Both the position numbers and the translations under genes were made by a program. From Oreohelix idahoensis (taxonomy: Eukaryota; Mollusca; Gastropoda; Stylommatophora; Oreohelicidae): DNA of 64,000 nucleotides. The notes beneath the pieces were generated by a model, which saw only the letters and a program-made list of their open reading frames with translations, was not told the DNA's origin and made no database searches. The DNA is taken from positions 550,001-614,000 of the forward strand of contig JAMPIV010021215.1 of the NCBI GenBank assembly GCA_024509875.1, given 5' to 3'. Below are positions 22,800 to 35,400 of this stretch, in pieces (position 1 is the stretch's first letter; every line of letters begins with the position of its first letter).

Positions 22800-25700
22800 A
22801 TGGCGGCGAAACAATATCGCAACGCACCGCAAATGAGATTCGCCGGTCAAGACGATAAGAGTGAAGCTTTCTTGTTATGGCGCCAACGCATAGATCTATA
22901 TTCCAAGACCACTGGTCTGGAAGGACAAACCCTAACTCCATATATCCTAGAAGCATTGGACGATGAAGGTTTGAAAATCTACAACAGTTTTGCTACCGCC
23001 ATGCCGGTTGAGTCGGCAACCGACCCCGTAGCCATATTGGACGAATTTGAAAAGCGTCTGATCATAAAGCACACAAACTTTAGAGCGGCAAGATTAGAAC
23101 TTCACCACCTGCGACAGAAACCTAGTGAAAGTCTAGATGGTTTTTTCACTCGCATCAAGGAGAAAACAAGTGTATGAAAATTTAACAAAGAAGAAGAAAA
23201 AGAGCGAATTATCGAACAGATCCTTCTCAGCACACCAATGCCAGAGTTCCAGAAATGGATACTGAGCCAGAGTGATACACTAACTTTACAACAACTTCTG
23301 GATGAAGGCAGGAAACACGAGGCACAAGCACTAAACATTAAACAAATTCAGCAAGGTACATTAGCAGCCCAGGTGGATGCAGTGAAAAGCTATAAACCTA
23401 GACACAACAAAGCAACTGGTTCGAAGCAACAAGAAAAACACAACACAAGCAGAGGTGCTATGTGTAAATGTTGTGGCCTAAACCACATACAAAACCACTG
23501 TCCAGCTAAAGACTCTACATGTCATTACTGCAGAAAGAGGGGCCACTGGATAAAATTATGTTTCAAGAGGAAACAAGACAGTGCTCAACACAAACTTCAC
23601 AGCAGAGAGTCATCAAAACAAACACACTTTATGATGACTGAGGACCTTGACTCCAGTGAAGAAAGTGATCCTTCCACATTTGATACTGTGAAGATACTAA
23701 CTTTCAGTAATGAACCAAAGAGAACGCAGGCTTTCTGCAAGGTACAATTCCGAATACCAGGAATTAAAAGGCACAAAGAAAGATATATTCGGTTCAAGAT
23801 AGACACAGGTGCCCAAGGTAACACTCTACCCTTAAGAATATTCAGACAGATCATGCCTGACAAGGTGGATAAGCAAGGATTTCCCACAAGGGATGTAAAA
23901 AGTAGGAGTGGCAGGACAAAGCTAAGAGCTTACAATGGAACAAGTATAGACTGTTTCGGAGCAGTAACACTTGAATGTTTATACAGAGACTCTGAATGGA
24001 CATCGTCAACATTTTACTTGGTAGATGTTGAAGGACCTGCAATTTTGGGTTTACCAATGTGCGAAAAGCTGAGTATGGTAACTATTAACAACATTAAAGC
24101 TGACAAAAAAGAACATCTTACTCTACACGTCACTGGAGTAGATGACCTTAAACAGCGATTCCCAGAACAGTTCGACAGAATAGGCAAACTTCCAGGAAAG
24201 GCAAGATTCTTTTTAAAAGACAACGCTGAGCCAAAGATAGACCCACCTAGAAAGTATCCTATACATGTTAAACAGAAACTTGCCACAGAACTAGAAAAGA
24301 TGGTGCAGAATGATGTTATTAGAAAGGTTGAAGAGCATTCTGATTGGTGTAGTAGTATCACAACCGTTCTGAAGCAGGATGGTTCTCTTCGGGTTTGCCT
24401 TGACCCAAAACACTTAAACAACAGTCTAAAGCGCTGTCCACACAAAATGCATACAGTGGAAGAGATAACTCACAGATTCCACAATGCCAAATATTTTTCT
24501 AAACTAGATGCTGTACACGGATACTGGAGTGTTGAGATAGCAGAGGAAAGTCAACTCCTTACAACTTTTCGAACACCATTCGGCAGATATTGTTTCAAGA
24601 GACTCCCATTTGGTTTGAATGTATCACAAGACATCTTCCAACAGAAGATTGACAACATTGTTGAGCAATGTTCTGGTACAGTGGCTATTGCGGATGACAT
24701 TGTAGTCTGCGGCAGGTCAGAACAAGAACACGACCGTAACTTGATTAACTTGATGCATGTAGCACAGGCCAATGGGCTAACATTCAACAGCAAAAAGTGT
24801 ACAATTAAGGCAACGGAGATACAATTTTTTGGATTGCTGTACACCCAGAATGGTGTAAAACCAGACCCTAAAAAGGTTGAAGATATTCATGACATGCCAA
24901 CACCAGCTACAAAGAAGGAACTGCAACAATTCTTAGGTGCTGTCAATTTCCTAGCACAATTCATACCAAATTTGTCAGCTGCTGCAGAACCTTTGCGATC
25001 TCTACTACAGAATGAAACTCCGTATGAATGGTCAGAAGACTACCAACACATATTCAACCACTTGAAGACCCTCATATCATCTGATGCATGCTTGAAATAC
25101 TATGACATGCAAGCACCCACTTTTCTCATGGTTGATTCCAGTCTGAAAGGCCTAGGAGCAGCACTTTTGCAACCAGACAAAAATCCTGAAGGACACTATG
25201 CCAAAGAACTTCGTCCTGTAGCTTACGCAAGCAAATCATTAAGTTCTGGCGAAAAGAAACTTGCAAACATTGAAAGAGAAATGCTAGCTGTACGTTTTGG
25301 AATCAAACGCTTCCACACATTTCTTTTCAACCGCCCATTTACAATTCTCTCAGATCATAAGCCACTTGAGATGATTCATAAAAAACCAATAGTTTCAGCA
25401 CCACCACGACTACAAGCTCTGTTATTGGAAACACAAGGTTATGATTTTAATATTCAGTATATCCCAGGAGAGGATATAGGTCTTGCAGATGCTCTCAGCA
25501 GATTACCAAACCCCAACAAGACAGCAGATCTTACCCCAAACATCAAAGTTGATTTTGTCAAGTTTAGCAATAATCGGCTTGAACACATCAGAGAAGACAC
25601 AATGAGAGATCCTATCCTTAACTCTCTCAAAGAACTGATATACCATGGATGGCCAAGCTCTATCAGGGAAGTTCCAACACACATCCGTCCATACTACTCG

Positions 25701-26891
25701 ATGAGGGACGAGTTAAGCATCGAAGATGGTCTGATCCTTAAAGGAGATCGCATTGTTGTACCAGAAACACAACGCGATATCATCCTTAAACAGCTCCATA
25801 ATAGTCACCTTGGTATTGTGAAGACACAACTGAGAGCAAAGAAAGATGTTTACTGGCCACAGATAAACAAGGACATAGAAACACTATGTAAAAACTGTTC
25901 AATTTGCCAAGAACATGCAAATAGGCAGTGCAGAGAACCTCTCATACCATCAGACATACCATTGAGCCCTTGGAGCATTATAGGAACTGATATTTTCTCA
26001 ATCGACAATAATGACTATCTTATTATTGCTGATTACTACAGCAAATTTCCCATCATTGAGAAACTTCCACAACCCTCACCATCAGCTGTTATTGCAGACA
26101 TTACAAAGAAGTATTGCAGCATGTTTGGCATCCCAGATGAAATTAGATCAGACAACGGTCCACATTTCTCAGGTCAAGCATACAGAAACTTCACTAAGGA
26201 CTGGAAGATCAAACACACAACATCATCACCTAGATACCCTAAATCTAATGGTTTCATTGAGAGACAGATACAAACTATCAAGTCAATCATGAAGAAAACA
26301 AGAACAGAGGATGTACACCTAGCACTCTTGAGATGGAGAACAACACCGGTAGACAGTAAGATCGACAGTCCAGCAGAACTTATGTTTGATAGAAGAATTA
26401 AAGACCTCCTACCATCTAAGGTCCACTTCCGTCCACAACATAGAGACAGCACATATGATCAATTTCAGCATCGTCAGCAAGTTCAGAAATCCAACTATGA
26501 CAAATGTGCTAAAGACTTACCACCATTATATCCTGGTCAGCATGTGACTACCTACAACCACAACAATGACACATGGTCAAAAGCAACAATCATTTCCAGA
26601 AACCCTGAACCCAGGAGCTATACTTTAAGACCAGACAGCAGCAGCAACCTCCTGAGGCGAAACAGAGTGGACATAAGAGAAATCCCACAGAATACAACAG
26701 AACAGAGAATTCCCATGCTTTCAACAGACAATGCAGTAACTCCAAACTTTGGTGCCCCACAAAACCAACAAGCGCCAAGGCCGAAATCACAACCAACTCA
26801 AGCTAAACCAGGGACTTCCGCAGAACCACCAGCACTTCACACCACTCGTTCTGGCCGTACAGTGACACCTCCCAGCCGATACAGACAGTGA
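22800..26891 (+). pseudogene. Gag-Pol polyprotein of the gypsy element, single in-frame TGA
   Basis: One frame of about 1,363 codons starts at ATG 22800. Capsid-like Gag comes first. A TGA at 23175-23177 interrupts it at KTSV-stop-KFNKEEE; related Gags often have Cys at such a position, so TGT/TGC to TGA is likely. The rest is open. Zinc knuckles CKCCGLNHIQNHC and CHYCRKRGHWIKLC lie at about 23463-23560, protease IDTGAQGN at about 23800 and RT with catalytic IADDIVV at about 24688. RNase H (VDSSLKGLGA to LSDHKPL) is near 25130-25360, and the integrase HHCC near 25790-25910 (HNSHLG, CKNCSICQ). The DDE block is at 25985-26270 (GTDIF, SDNGPHF, NGFIERQ). An ATG at 23238 could restart translation but would miss most of Gag. 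Pol looks functional; Gag does not. Confidence 0.93.
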
Positions 26892-26979
26892 CATATATAC
26901 TCACACTGAGCATTACACATACTTATCCTTTCTCACATGAAACATTTCGTTGGAAATGTTTGCACACATTTTTTTTTTC

Positions 26980-26992
26980 AAAAAAGGGGGGA
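26980..26992 (+). promoter_or_regulatory. Polypurine tract
   Basis: AAAAAAGGGGGGA directly before the 3' LTR at 26993. It serves as plus-strand primer in gypsy replication. Confidence 0.85.
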
Positions 26993-27175
26993 TGTAATAT
27001 GAATACATTAAAGTACGAACCACACATTGTGATATAATGTGAATCTTGACATGTACGATATTCTGTAAATAAACATGGCTATGAACTGAACATGCTTTTA
27101 CTGAGTCCCTTCTGAAACGTGTGTGCTTGTGTAGATGACGAGGTAATGCTTATATACATACATCATAACATTACA
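26993..27175 (+). repeat. 3' LTR of the gypsy element
   Basis: 183 bp, identical to the 5' LTR except for two adjacent substitutions. Followed by the TSD GTTAC. Confidence 0.95.
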
Positions 27176-27859
27176 GTTACAACACCGCTCTGGCGACCGG
27201 GTGATGCAGGATCAAACCCGGGCGACGGCATTTGAGGATTTTTCATCGACCGGGAATTGGACTGGATTAACTCGAGACCTGGCGAGGACATTTGAAAGAG
27301 TGTCGTCTACCAGGGATTGGCGGCTCCTGAGCCGACCCAGCTCTAATGGGTACCTCCGAAATCGGCGAGTATCTGCCTGAATGGCGAGGGACACCTGTCT
27401 CTGTACAAGAAAAGGGATACTCACGTAAAATCAATGTCAGGTTAGACATTAATAATAACCTGAGATTTCGCCTCGAGTATTAGCGGGCGTACGGAAAAAA
27501 AAAAAAGTCACTTCACAATAACTTCCACCAAACATCAAAAGTACATGGCAATGGATAAGCGTAGAAGATTATCTCTCGTCCGTCAATAAGTTTCAAACGT
27601 TAGGCATCTTAACGTGGCAATAATATAATAATGATAAACTCCTCTCCTCTCCACTCAATCCTGGCCGTTGTACTAAAGGTTCGGGCAATCCACGAACAGA
27701 ACCAAAGTAATGCGGCAGAAACAATCACGGCAAACAAAATATTGGTTGCCTCCTATCTCAAAGTTACTTGTAGTAGATTATGGTACGAACTCTTAGATAA
27801 GTTCGGGAACCATCTTGAACAGAACGTGGCGGCCTCCGAAAAAAATCAATAATGCCACA

Positions 27860-27992
<133 letters not shown>

Positions 27993-28252
27993 TCTCCAAA
28001 AAATTTCGGAGCTTAGAAGAAATCACGTCCACCTCAAACTAGTGAACGAATGCGAAGCCCAAACAATTTACACACCGAGCCCACGACATGTGACAAACTA
28101 CGTCACTAGTGACTGTCGCTCACCACGGGTGAACGCTTCGAGCAAAAAGTAGTTTGTCTACAGGCGAACACAATTCCTCACATAAAATGGACATGTGCTA
28201 GCGTGTAGTAACATGCTACAATATATTATATGCATCCCAAATCTATCCTTCA

Positions 28253-28643
28253 ATTTATTTGTTTTTTTCCCCAATTCAAATATTTCCTATCCGGGAATAG
28301 CGGCCAAAATTGATCATTTCACAAATATTAAGCCATATGGAAAATAACGTAGTCGCAGTCAGTCTGCATTATGTAACTTATTATTAAGTAACATGCCAGA
28401 CGAATGTGTCATCAGTCATAAGCAGTCATATGTCAATAAGTAACAAGTCATATACAGTCGATCTTCGGTGATGTAACAAAAGAATACATAAATGTATGGT
28501 CACTGTGAGTTAACAATAAACACATTTAAAAAAAAAAAAGCATGCATATATGAAAATGGTATGAGATGTATAACATAAAAACCAAATCAAAAATTCAAAA
28601 AAAAAAAATGCATGAATAATAATAAAAAAAACTAGAAGGTTAT
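28253..28643. other. Part of the 3' noncoding region of Gmr1-B
   Basis: The minus strand next to the LTR reads TTGGGGAAAAAAACAAATAA, a possible polypurine tract (28254-28273). The remainder holds A/T runs and no coding motif. It continues right of RTE-B at 31884-32472. Confidence 0.5.
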
Positions 28644-28656
28644 ATCTCCAACTAAC

Positions 28657-31600
28657 TTCATAACCCTCCACTCCCAAAGGAGCATAGGCCTTCAACAAAC
28701 ACATGCCAAGTCCTCCTGTCACGTGCCATCATCTCAAGTTCTTTCCATGTTCTCCTCATCATTTTCACCTGTTTCCAACTCTCTTCTCCATGTACTTCTT
28801 GGTCTTCCTCTGCCTCTCTTGCCCTGGGGGTTCCAGAACAAGGACTGCCTTGTAATGCTATCAACAGGTTTCCTCAGTGTGTGTCCTATCCATCGCCATC
28901 GTCTTCTTCTCATTTCTTGTTCCACTGGCACTTGTCTAGTTCTTGTCATCAGTTCCATGTTGGTAACCTTGTCATACCATTTTAATCCCTCTATTCTACG
29001 CAAGCACCCATTTATGAAAGTCTGTAGCTTTTTGGTTGTTGTCTTTGTTGTTCTCCATGTCTCTGAGCCATACAACAGGACTGACTTCACATTTGAGTTG
29101 AAGATTCTTATTTTCGTGTTGGGTCCTATTTCTCCTGATCTCCATATATTTCCCAATGCAATGAAAGCTCCTCTTGCCTTTTGTATTCTTATTGTGATAT
29201 CGCTGTCTGTCCCTCCAACTTTGTCTATATTACTGCCAAGATATGTGTATGATTCTACATCTTGTATTGGTGTTTCTTCAAGTTCAACCCTGTTATCATT
29301 ACCTGCATTTATTCGCATTATTTTTGTCTTTTCCCTGTGTATTTTCAGACCCAATTGCTGTGACCTCTCATCGAGTGTTTTCAATTTGTCCTGCATCTGA
29401 TTACGGCTATGGGACAGAAGAGCCAAGTCATCAGCAAAATCCAGATCATCCAACTGCTTAGTCAGAGTCCACTGGATTCCATTTCTGTTGTGTGTTGTCG
29501 ATGATCTCATAACCCAATCTATAGCCAGCAAGAAAAGAAATGGAGACAAGAGGCATCCCTGTCGCACTCCTGTTCTTATCCCAAACGGTTCTGTAAGCTG
29601 TCCTTCGTGAAGAACTCTGCATGTCATGTCTTCATATGTTTTCTTTATTAAATTAATGATCTTCAGGGGAACTCCATAATGCCTCAACAATTTCCAAAGT
29701 GATTCTCTGTCTACGCTGTCAAATGCCTTTTCGTAGTCCACAAATCCGATGTATAGTGGTGAATTCCATTCCAGACTTTGTTCAACTATTATTCTCAAAG
29801 TGGCTATCTGGTCTGTACATGATCTGTTTTGTCGAAAACCTGCTTGTTCATCTCTCAGTTTCTTGTCTATGGACTCTTTTAATCTCTCTAGGGTAATCCT
29901 GTTTAATACTTTTCCTGGCACTGATAGTAACATTATTCCTCTATAATTTGTGCACTCTTGTAAATTTCCCTTCTTAGGCAACTTAACCAGATATCCTTCC
30001 TTCCATTCTGCTGGTATCTCTTCCTTTTCCCAGACTTTACCAAGTAATTTATATAACATCTCTGTAGCCGTGTCGATATCTGCTTTGATGGCCTCTGCTG
30101 GAATGCCATCAGGTCCAGACGCTTTTCCATCTCTTATGGCTTTCTTTATTTCTTCCTTCGTTGGTCTTTCGCCGTTAATTTGTAGCTCTTCTTCTGCTGT
30201 CTGGATGTCTGGCGGGTTTTGTGGAGCTGGTCTATTGAGAAGGTCCCCAAAATATTCTGTCCACCTCTTCATTTGCTCTTGTATATTGCTGAGCAGTTTC
30301 CCATTCTTGTCTTTTATGAGGCAACTTGTTTGCTTGTATTTCCCTGTTAGCTTCTTTGTGCTGCTATACAGTTCTCTCATATTTCCTTTGGCTGCAGCAT
30401 CTTCTGCCTCTCTTGCCAACTCCTCAATATACTTCCTCTTGTCTCTTTTGATACTTCTTTTTACTTCTTTGTTTGCTTCTGTGTACACTTCTTGAGCCTT
30501 GGCTTTGGAACTTCTGGTTTTGCTTGTGTTTAACTCTGCTTACTTGTTTTTTCTGTCTTTTATCTTATTGATGGTTTCTGTTGTTATCCATGCTTTTTGT
30601 TGTCTTTCCCTTTTCCCCAGTATTTCTTCACATGTCTCCTTCCATACAGTTTTGACCTGCTGCCAATAGTCTTCTGTATTCTCTACATCTTCCAGCTGTT
30701 GGAGCACTTGGAATTTGTTGGATACTGTGACCGCAAATTTGTCTCTTGTTTCTTGATTTCTTAGCTGTCCTACATTATACTGTTGTCTATAATTTTGCAT
30801 TGTTGCATATCTCTTGAGTTTCATTTTTACTTTGGCTATTAGAAGATGGTGATCTGATGCCACATCTGCTCCTCTATATACCTTTACATCCTGCAATGAT
30901 GATCTAAACTTCTTGTTTATGCATATATGATCAATCTGATTTTCTGTTCTATGGTCTGGTGATATCCATGTTGCCTTGTGTATTCTCTTATGTGGAAACA
31001 TGCTTCCTCCTATAGCCAGTTGATTTGAAGCACAGAAGTTTGTGAATAGTTCTCCATTTTCATTCATTACTCCTAGCCCATGTTTTCCCATGACTTCTTC
31101 AAATCCGGTGTTAACTGTACCTATCTTTGCATTCATGTCACCCATCAAAATTGTGATGTCTCTTCTTTTTACTTTATCCATAATTTCCTGTAGTTTAGTA
31201 TAAAATGCTTCTTTCACAGACTCTTCTTTGTCATTTGTCGGTGCATAACATTGGATGACATTTACATGAATTTTCTTTTTTGCTGTTTTGAAAGTAGCTG
31301 TTATTATTCTGGGTCCAACAGCTTCCCATTCAATGAGTGCTTTCTGTGCTTCTTTAGATAACATAAGAGCTACCCCTTCACTGTGGTGTGAACTTTCGTC
31401 TTCATGTCCTGAGGACAGCACCAATTCACCTGTGATGAGTTTCTTCCTGTCTACCCCCTTCCACTTTGTTTCACACATTCCCAAAACCTCAATTTTGTAT
31501 TCCCTCATTTCTGCTGCCACTTGCGCCACTTTCCCTTGTTCGTTTAATGTCCGAACATTCCAGGTGCCAAATCTGGAAGTTCTCCTAGAAGAAAGAAGGT

Positions 31601-31870
31601 TAGTCAGCAACACAGACTCCTTTCGGCTTTCTCTGTGTTGCATCATACGCCTTCCCACGGGAGGACCTTCCCCTGTCTTGGATGGCTGTGTTTTATTTTC
31701 TTTATTTGACTTGTCCATATTTGTTGAAGTTTTTTGTGGTTTAAATTTTTTACAGGATGGGGTAACCGGCCCCATGCCCAACCCTCCTTAGTCGCTTTCT
31801 ACGACATGCTTGGCAGGGGACAGTGTTACTATTCTTTGCTCCCCTTTCGGGCCCCGGTAACACACGGGTG
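28657..31870 (-). mobile_element. RTE-B: full-length RTE-clade non-LTR retrotransposon
   Basis: A 3,214-bp minus-strand insertion with the perfect 13-bp TSD ATCTCCAACTAAC at 28644-28656 and 31871-31883. It interrupts the 3' noncoding region of Gmr1-B. The 5' leader (31776-31870) is G/C-rich and structured, with TGTTAC paired to GTAACA and a GGGGCCGGTTACCCC hairpin. The same family has a 5'-truncated copy at 54263-54666. Confidence 0.93.
28658..31775 (-). pseudogene. RTE-B ORF: endonuclease-reverse transcriptase, one stop and one frameshift
   Basis: First ATG of the frame at 31773-31775. The endonuclease shows FGTWNVRTL, GMCETKWKG, MGDMNAKIG and ASDHHLLI. The RT shows VKLPKKGNLQECTNYRGI, EQAGFRQNRSC, FVDYEKAFDSV, GVRQGCLLSP and catalytic FADDLALLSH. 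The C-terminus shows TYLGSNID, LLYGSETW and RWIGHTLRK. TAA at 30540-30542 separates the two halves (DRKNK-stop-AELNT). Near 28770-28795 the frame shifts: one frame ends ENMERT at 28734, while the family-typical RTWKELEMMARDRRTW to LCSFGSGG is read in another frame to 28658. With about 3.1 kb of coding sequence it is otherwise complete, but dead. Confidence 0.9.
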
Positions 31871-31883
31871 ATCTCCAACTAAC

Positions 31884-32472
31884 AATACTGTCAAAATCCT
31901 AAAATAAAGCTTAAACGCAATTTACACATGACGTGAATCAAATAAGATATTAAGCAATGCGGTATGACATTAATGCAGATAAAGTACATGAATATTTCAC
32001 AGAATGGAAAAGGGAAAAACAAAAATGATTACAAAAACGCAAGTATAAACAATTAACATTATTTAATTAACAATTAACTATACTGCTCTAAGCATCTTGT
32101 GTAAGTTGTGGCAAGACAAGTAATTTCCAAAAAAACCTTGCAATAATTTAATTATACTCCAAACTATCCGTGTCAGGACTAGATTTCTAGCGTTAATATT
32201 GCCATCTTAATTAAAGCGAACGTGTATTCTAGAATAATAACATGATGTCGTAGTTGGAAATTGTTTGTGTCTGCAAGTAGTATAACACCGTTTAATGTAC
32301 CACTAGCTAAAGTGAATAATGATTATCTCAAAGTCATGTAAATCACAAATGTTAATATGAATGGTTTGGAAATCAACTTAGTGTGCATGTATTCATCGCC
32401 CTTGTCATAGTGACTTCTAGTGGATAAACACCATGACTTCACACATGTGTAATATAAAGCCAATTAACTAAG
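31884..32472. other. 3' noncoding region of Gmr1-B, right part
   Basis: AT-rich DNA between RTE-B and the RNase H stop of Gmr1-B. Nothing coding is visible. Confidence 0.5.
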
Positions 32473-35400
32473 TCAATATGAATCTTCAGGCTCGAGCTGT
32501 GGGCATCTCGATAAAGCATCAGCGACGACATTTGAAGAGCCTGGTATTGCCTCGATTTCATACTGAAGCGGTTGGAGCAGGATGGCGAAACGGGCTAGCT
32601 TCGGCTTCTTGTGATTCGCCTTCTTCAATGAGGAAAGGGATTTCTGATCTGACTGAATAATGAATGGGGCGCCCAACAAATAACGCTCCAGCTTGACTAC
32701 CGCCCAGATAACAGATAGCAGCTCCCTTTCTATAACTGGGTACTTCCGTTCTGCATCGGTGAGCTTTCTGGATATATTGAGGGTTGGATGCAATCTTCCC
32801 TCAAACTCTTGCATCAGGGATGCTCCGATTCCTTTTGAACTAGCATCTGTGCGGAGATATAATAAGTCAGATTTGTATCTGGTAACCTCAAAATAGGTGG
32901 CACAGAAAACATTTTTTGAATATAATTTAACGCAGCCTGGCACTCTGGTGTCCAGTGCACGTGGTTAGGTAAACCTGTTTTTAGCAAGGCAGAGAGGTCT
33001 GCGGTGACAGAAGACAAGTTGGGTATAAATCTACTGTAGAACTGAATCAAGCCGAGAAGACTACAAACTTGCTTCTTAGTAGTAGGCACGGACAATTTTA
33101 GAATTTTAGAAACATTCTGTGGCACGGTCTGAAGTCAATTGTGACCCACCTTATGTCCCAAGAATGAAATTTCCTCAAAGGCAATAAAGATCTTAGTAGG
33201 CTTGGCTGTTAGGTGATGGAGATGTAAAGTGTCCAGAAGAGAATGTAAACCTAAGAAGTGTTCCTCCCAGAGTGGAACTGAATAGACAGATGTCATCTAT
33301 GTAGGTGATTATATCGGACCGATGAGCAAGGATTTTTCTCATCATATGGACAATCGTAGCAGGGGCTTCATAAGTCCGAAAGGCATCACATTCCACTGAT
33401 ATAGACCCCGTTGTGTAGCAAAGGCAGTGAGTGGTTTAGCTCTGTTAGTCAAGGGAACTTGTCAGTATCCCTTGGTAAGGTCAATTTTAGTAAAGAAAAG
33501 AGCCTTGGTGAGACGAGATAAAAGATTTTCAAGTAGAGGTTTAGCATCGAAGACTGTGATATTATTCAGCTTCCAATAATCTACACACAATCTGATATTA
33601 TTGTCTTTCTTACGAACGATGACCACAGGTGATGAGTAAGGGGCGTTGGAAGGTTCTATAATTCCTAAATGAAGCATTTGTTCTAATTCTTCTTAAACTT
33701 GGTGCTGGTAATGGATAGGAACCGGATAGGGGCTTAGACGAACTGGTCGATCATCTGTACGGATGATGTCATGCAAAATGACTGATGTACGACCTGGGAT
33801 GGCTGTGAGGACATCTGGAAAAGATTATAGAAGACTAGAGACTTGGACATGTTGTCCAGAAGGCAAAGCTGGACAAATAGCGACATCCTTCCATGTCTCA
33901 GTCGATTGAAGTGGAAAGACAGGTAAGTTCATGGGAACATCCGGAAAACAAGATTCTTCCTCCTGAATTACTGATAGCGCAGAGTAGTGAGAAGCAGGCC
34001 TAGGGTGCTCATCAACTGCGTGAAAGATGGCTTGTAGATGTTCTGGCCTAGTGTGGAATTCCTTAAGCATGTTTATGTGGAAGGTCTTCCTTTTCCCTTT
34101 TATATATAAGATGTAGTCAACATCAGAAATGCGTGACAACACTTTGTAGGGACCATTCCAAGCAATTAAAAGTCTATTTTCTTTCCTTGGAAGTAAGACA
34201 AAAGCTTCGTCGCCAGGTAATAGTTGACGTAATCGTCTATTACGATTTTGGAACTGGCGTGATCTTGCTTTAGCAGCCTCGGAAGAAGCTGTAGCCAGTT
34301 GGCAGGCATTTATAATGTTACGCTGGAGGTAAACGACGTAGTCATACGATGACTGGGTGTCCTGAGTCATCTCTGAGTCTATGAGTAGGTCCTTAATAAG
34401 TGACATGAGACCTCGAGGTTGAGCTCCAAACACAAGCTCAAAAGGCGAGAAACCGGTCTGTTCATTCGCTACCTCACGGTATGCGAACAGCACGGCGGGT
34501 AAAACCCTGTCCCAATCTTCAGGATATTTCACCGCAACCTTCCCCAACAACTGCTTTAACGTCCGGTTAAGACGTTCCACCATGCCATAGCTCATCGCAT
34601 GGTAAACAATACTGAGAGACCTGTCGATTTTGAGGCATTTCATAACAGCAGTCATAGTGTCAGATACCAATTAGGTACCTCGATCAGAAAGAAGTTTTCG
34701 AGGAAATCCAAGTCTAGAAAAAATCAAGAAAAGGACATCAGTGACGTCATTAGTGGTGATGTTCTTAAGAGGTATGGCGTTGGGCCATCGAGTGCACATG
34801 TCAATACATGTGAGCACATACATGTGTCCTCTAGCGGACATAACAGGTAAAGGACCGATTATATCCACGGTCATTTTCTCAAAGGGGCGTACAGGTATAT
34901 CACACGCCTGAATCGGGGCCATATGATAGGCTCCTCTTGATAAATAAAGCAAGAGCGACAATATGTAAAGGCGTCTCTGGAAATTCCCGGCCAAAAGAAA
35001 GAGGACAAAACTCTGGAACGCGTCCTAGAGTAGCCCATATGGCCAGCACAGTGAGAATCGTGTGCATGTTGTATAATGTACGTACGAAGTTTTTGTGGAA
35101 CCATCACCTGATGACTCTTTAGAATTTCTGACTAATACATCATTTTTAAGTGTGTACCACTGTTTGGGTGACAAACTACCATCAACATCATCATTATCTC
35201 TGACTAATCTAAAGAATTTCTTCAAAGAGTTATCTTCTCTTTGAAGTTTGATAAAGGACTGTTTGTCTATATCAGAGTGTACGTGAAAATTGTCCTGAGT
35301 TCCAGGATCGGCATCATCATTTTCCTTTGGTGCCTTGGCCTGGGCACGTGTAGTAACTGCAGCAGCAGTTGATAAATTTTGACGTTCCCATTGATCAATT

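Larger units (their letters stand above)
22524..27175 (+). mobile_element. Ty3/gypsy element with intact LTRs (Mag/K02A2.6-like), young
   Basis: A 4,652-bp element with 183-bp LTRs (22524-22706, 26993-27175), both starting TGTAATATG and ending CATTACA, and the 5-bp TSD GTTAC at 22519-22523 and 27176-27180. The LTRs differ at only 2 of 183 bases (CTGAAACCC against CTGAGTCCC). It has a primer-binding site, a polypurine tract and a single gag-pol frame with one stop. The short LTR and single frame resemble Mag-lineage elements; that placement is inference. Confidence 0.95.
22498..27503 (+). repeat. tRNA-headed SINE, copy 3, split by a gypsy element
   Basis: The head GGGAGCCGCGCTAGCGTAGTGG starts at 22498. 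After the gypsy insertion the sequence resumes at 27181 with the B-box-like GGATCAAACCC (27209-27219). The body repeats CGGCTCCTGAGCCGACCCAG and GGGTACC, as in copy 1. An A12-like tail ends near 27503, and AAAGT (22493-22497 and 27504-27508) is the minimal TSD. Rejoined length is about 349 bp. Its middle part differs from copy 1, suggesting a subfamily. Confidence 0.8.

Noticed and set aside
23175..23177. UGA recoding (selenocysteine or readthrough) in the young gypsy Gag
   Set aside because: No downstream structure is evident and the stop lies inside capsid, not at the gag-pol boundary; a point mutation is simpler.
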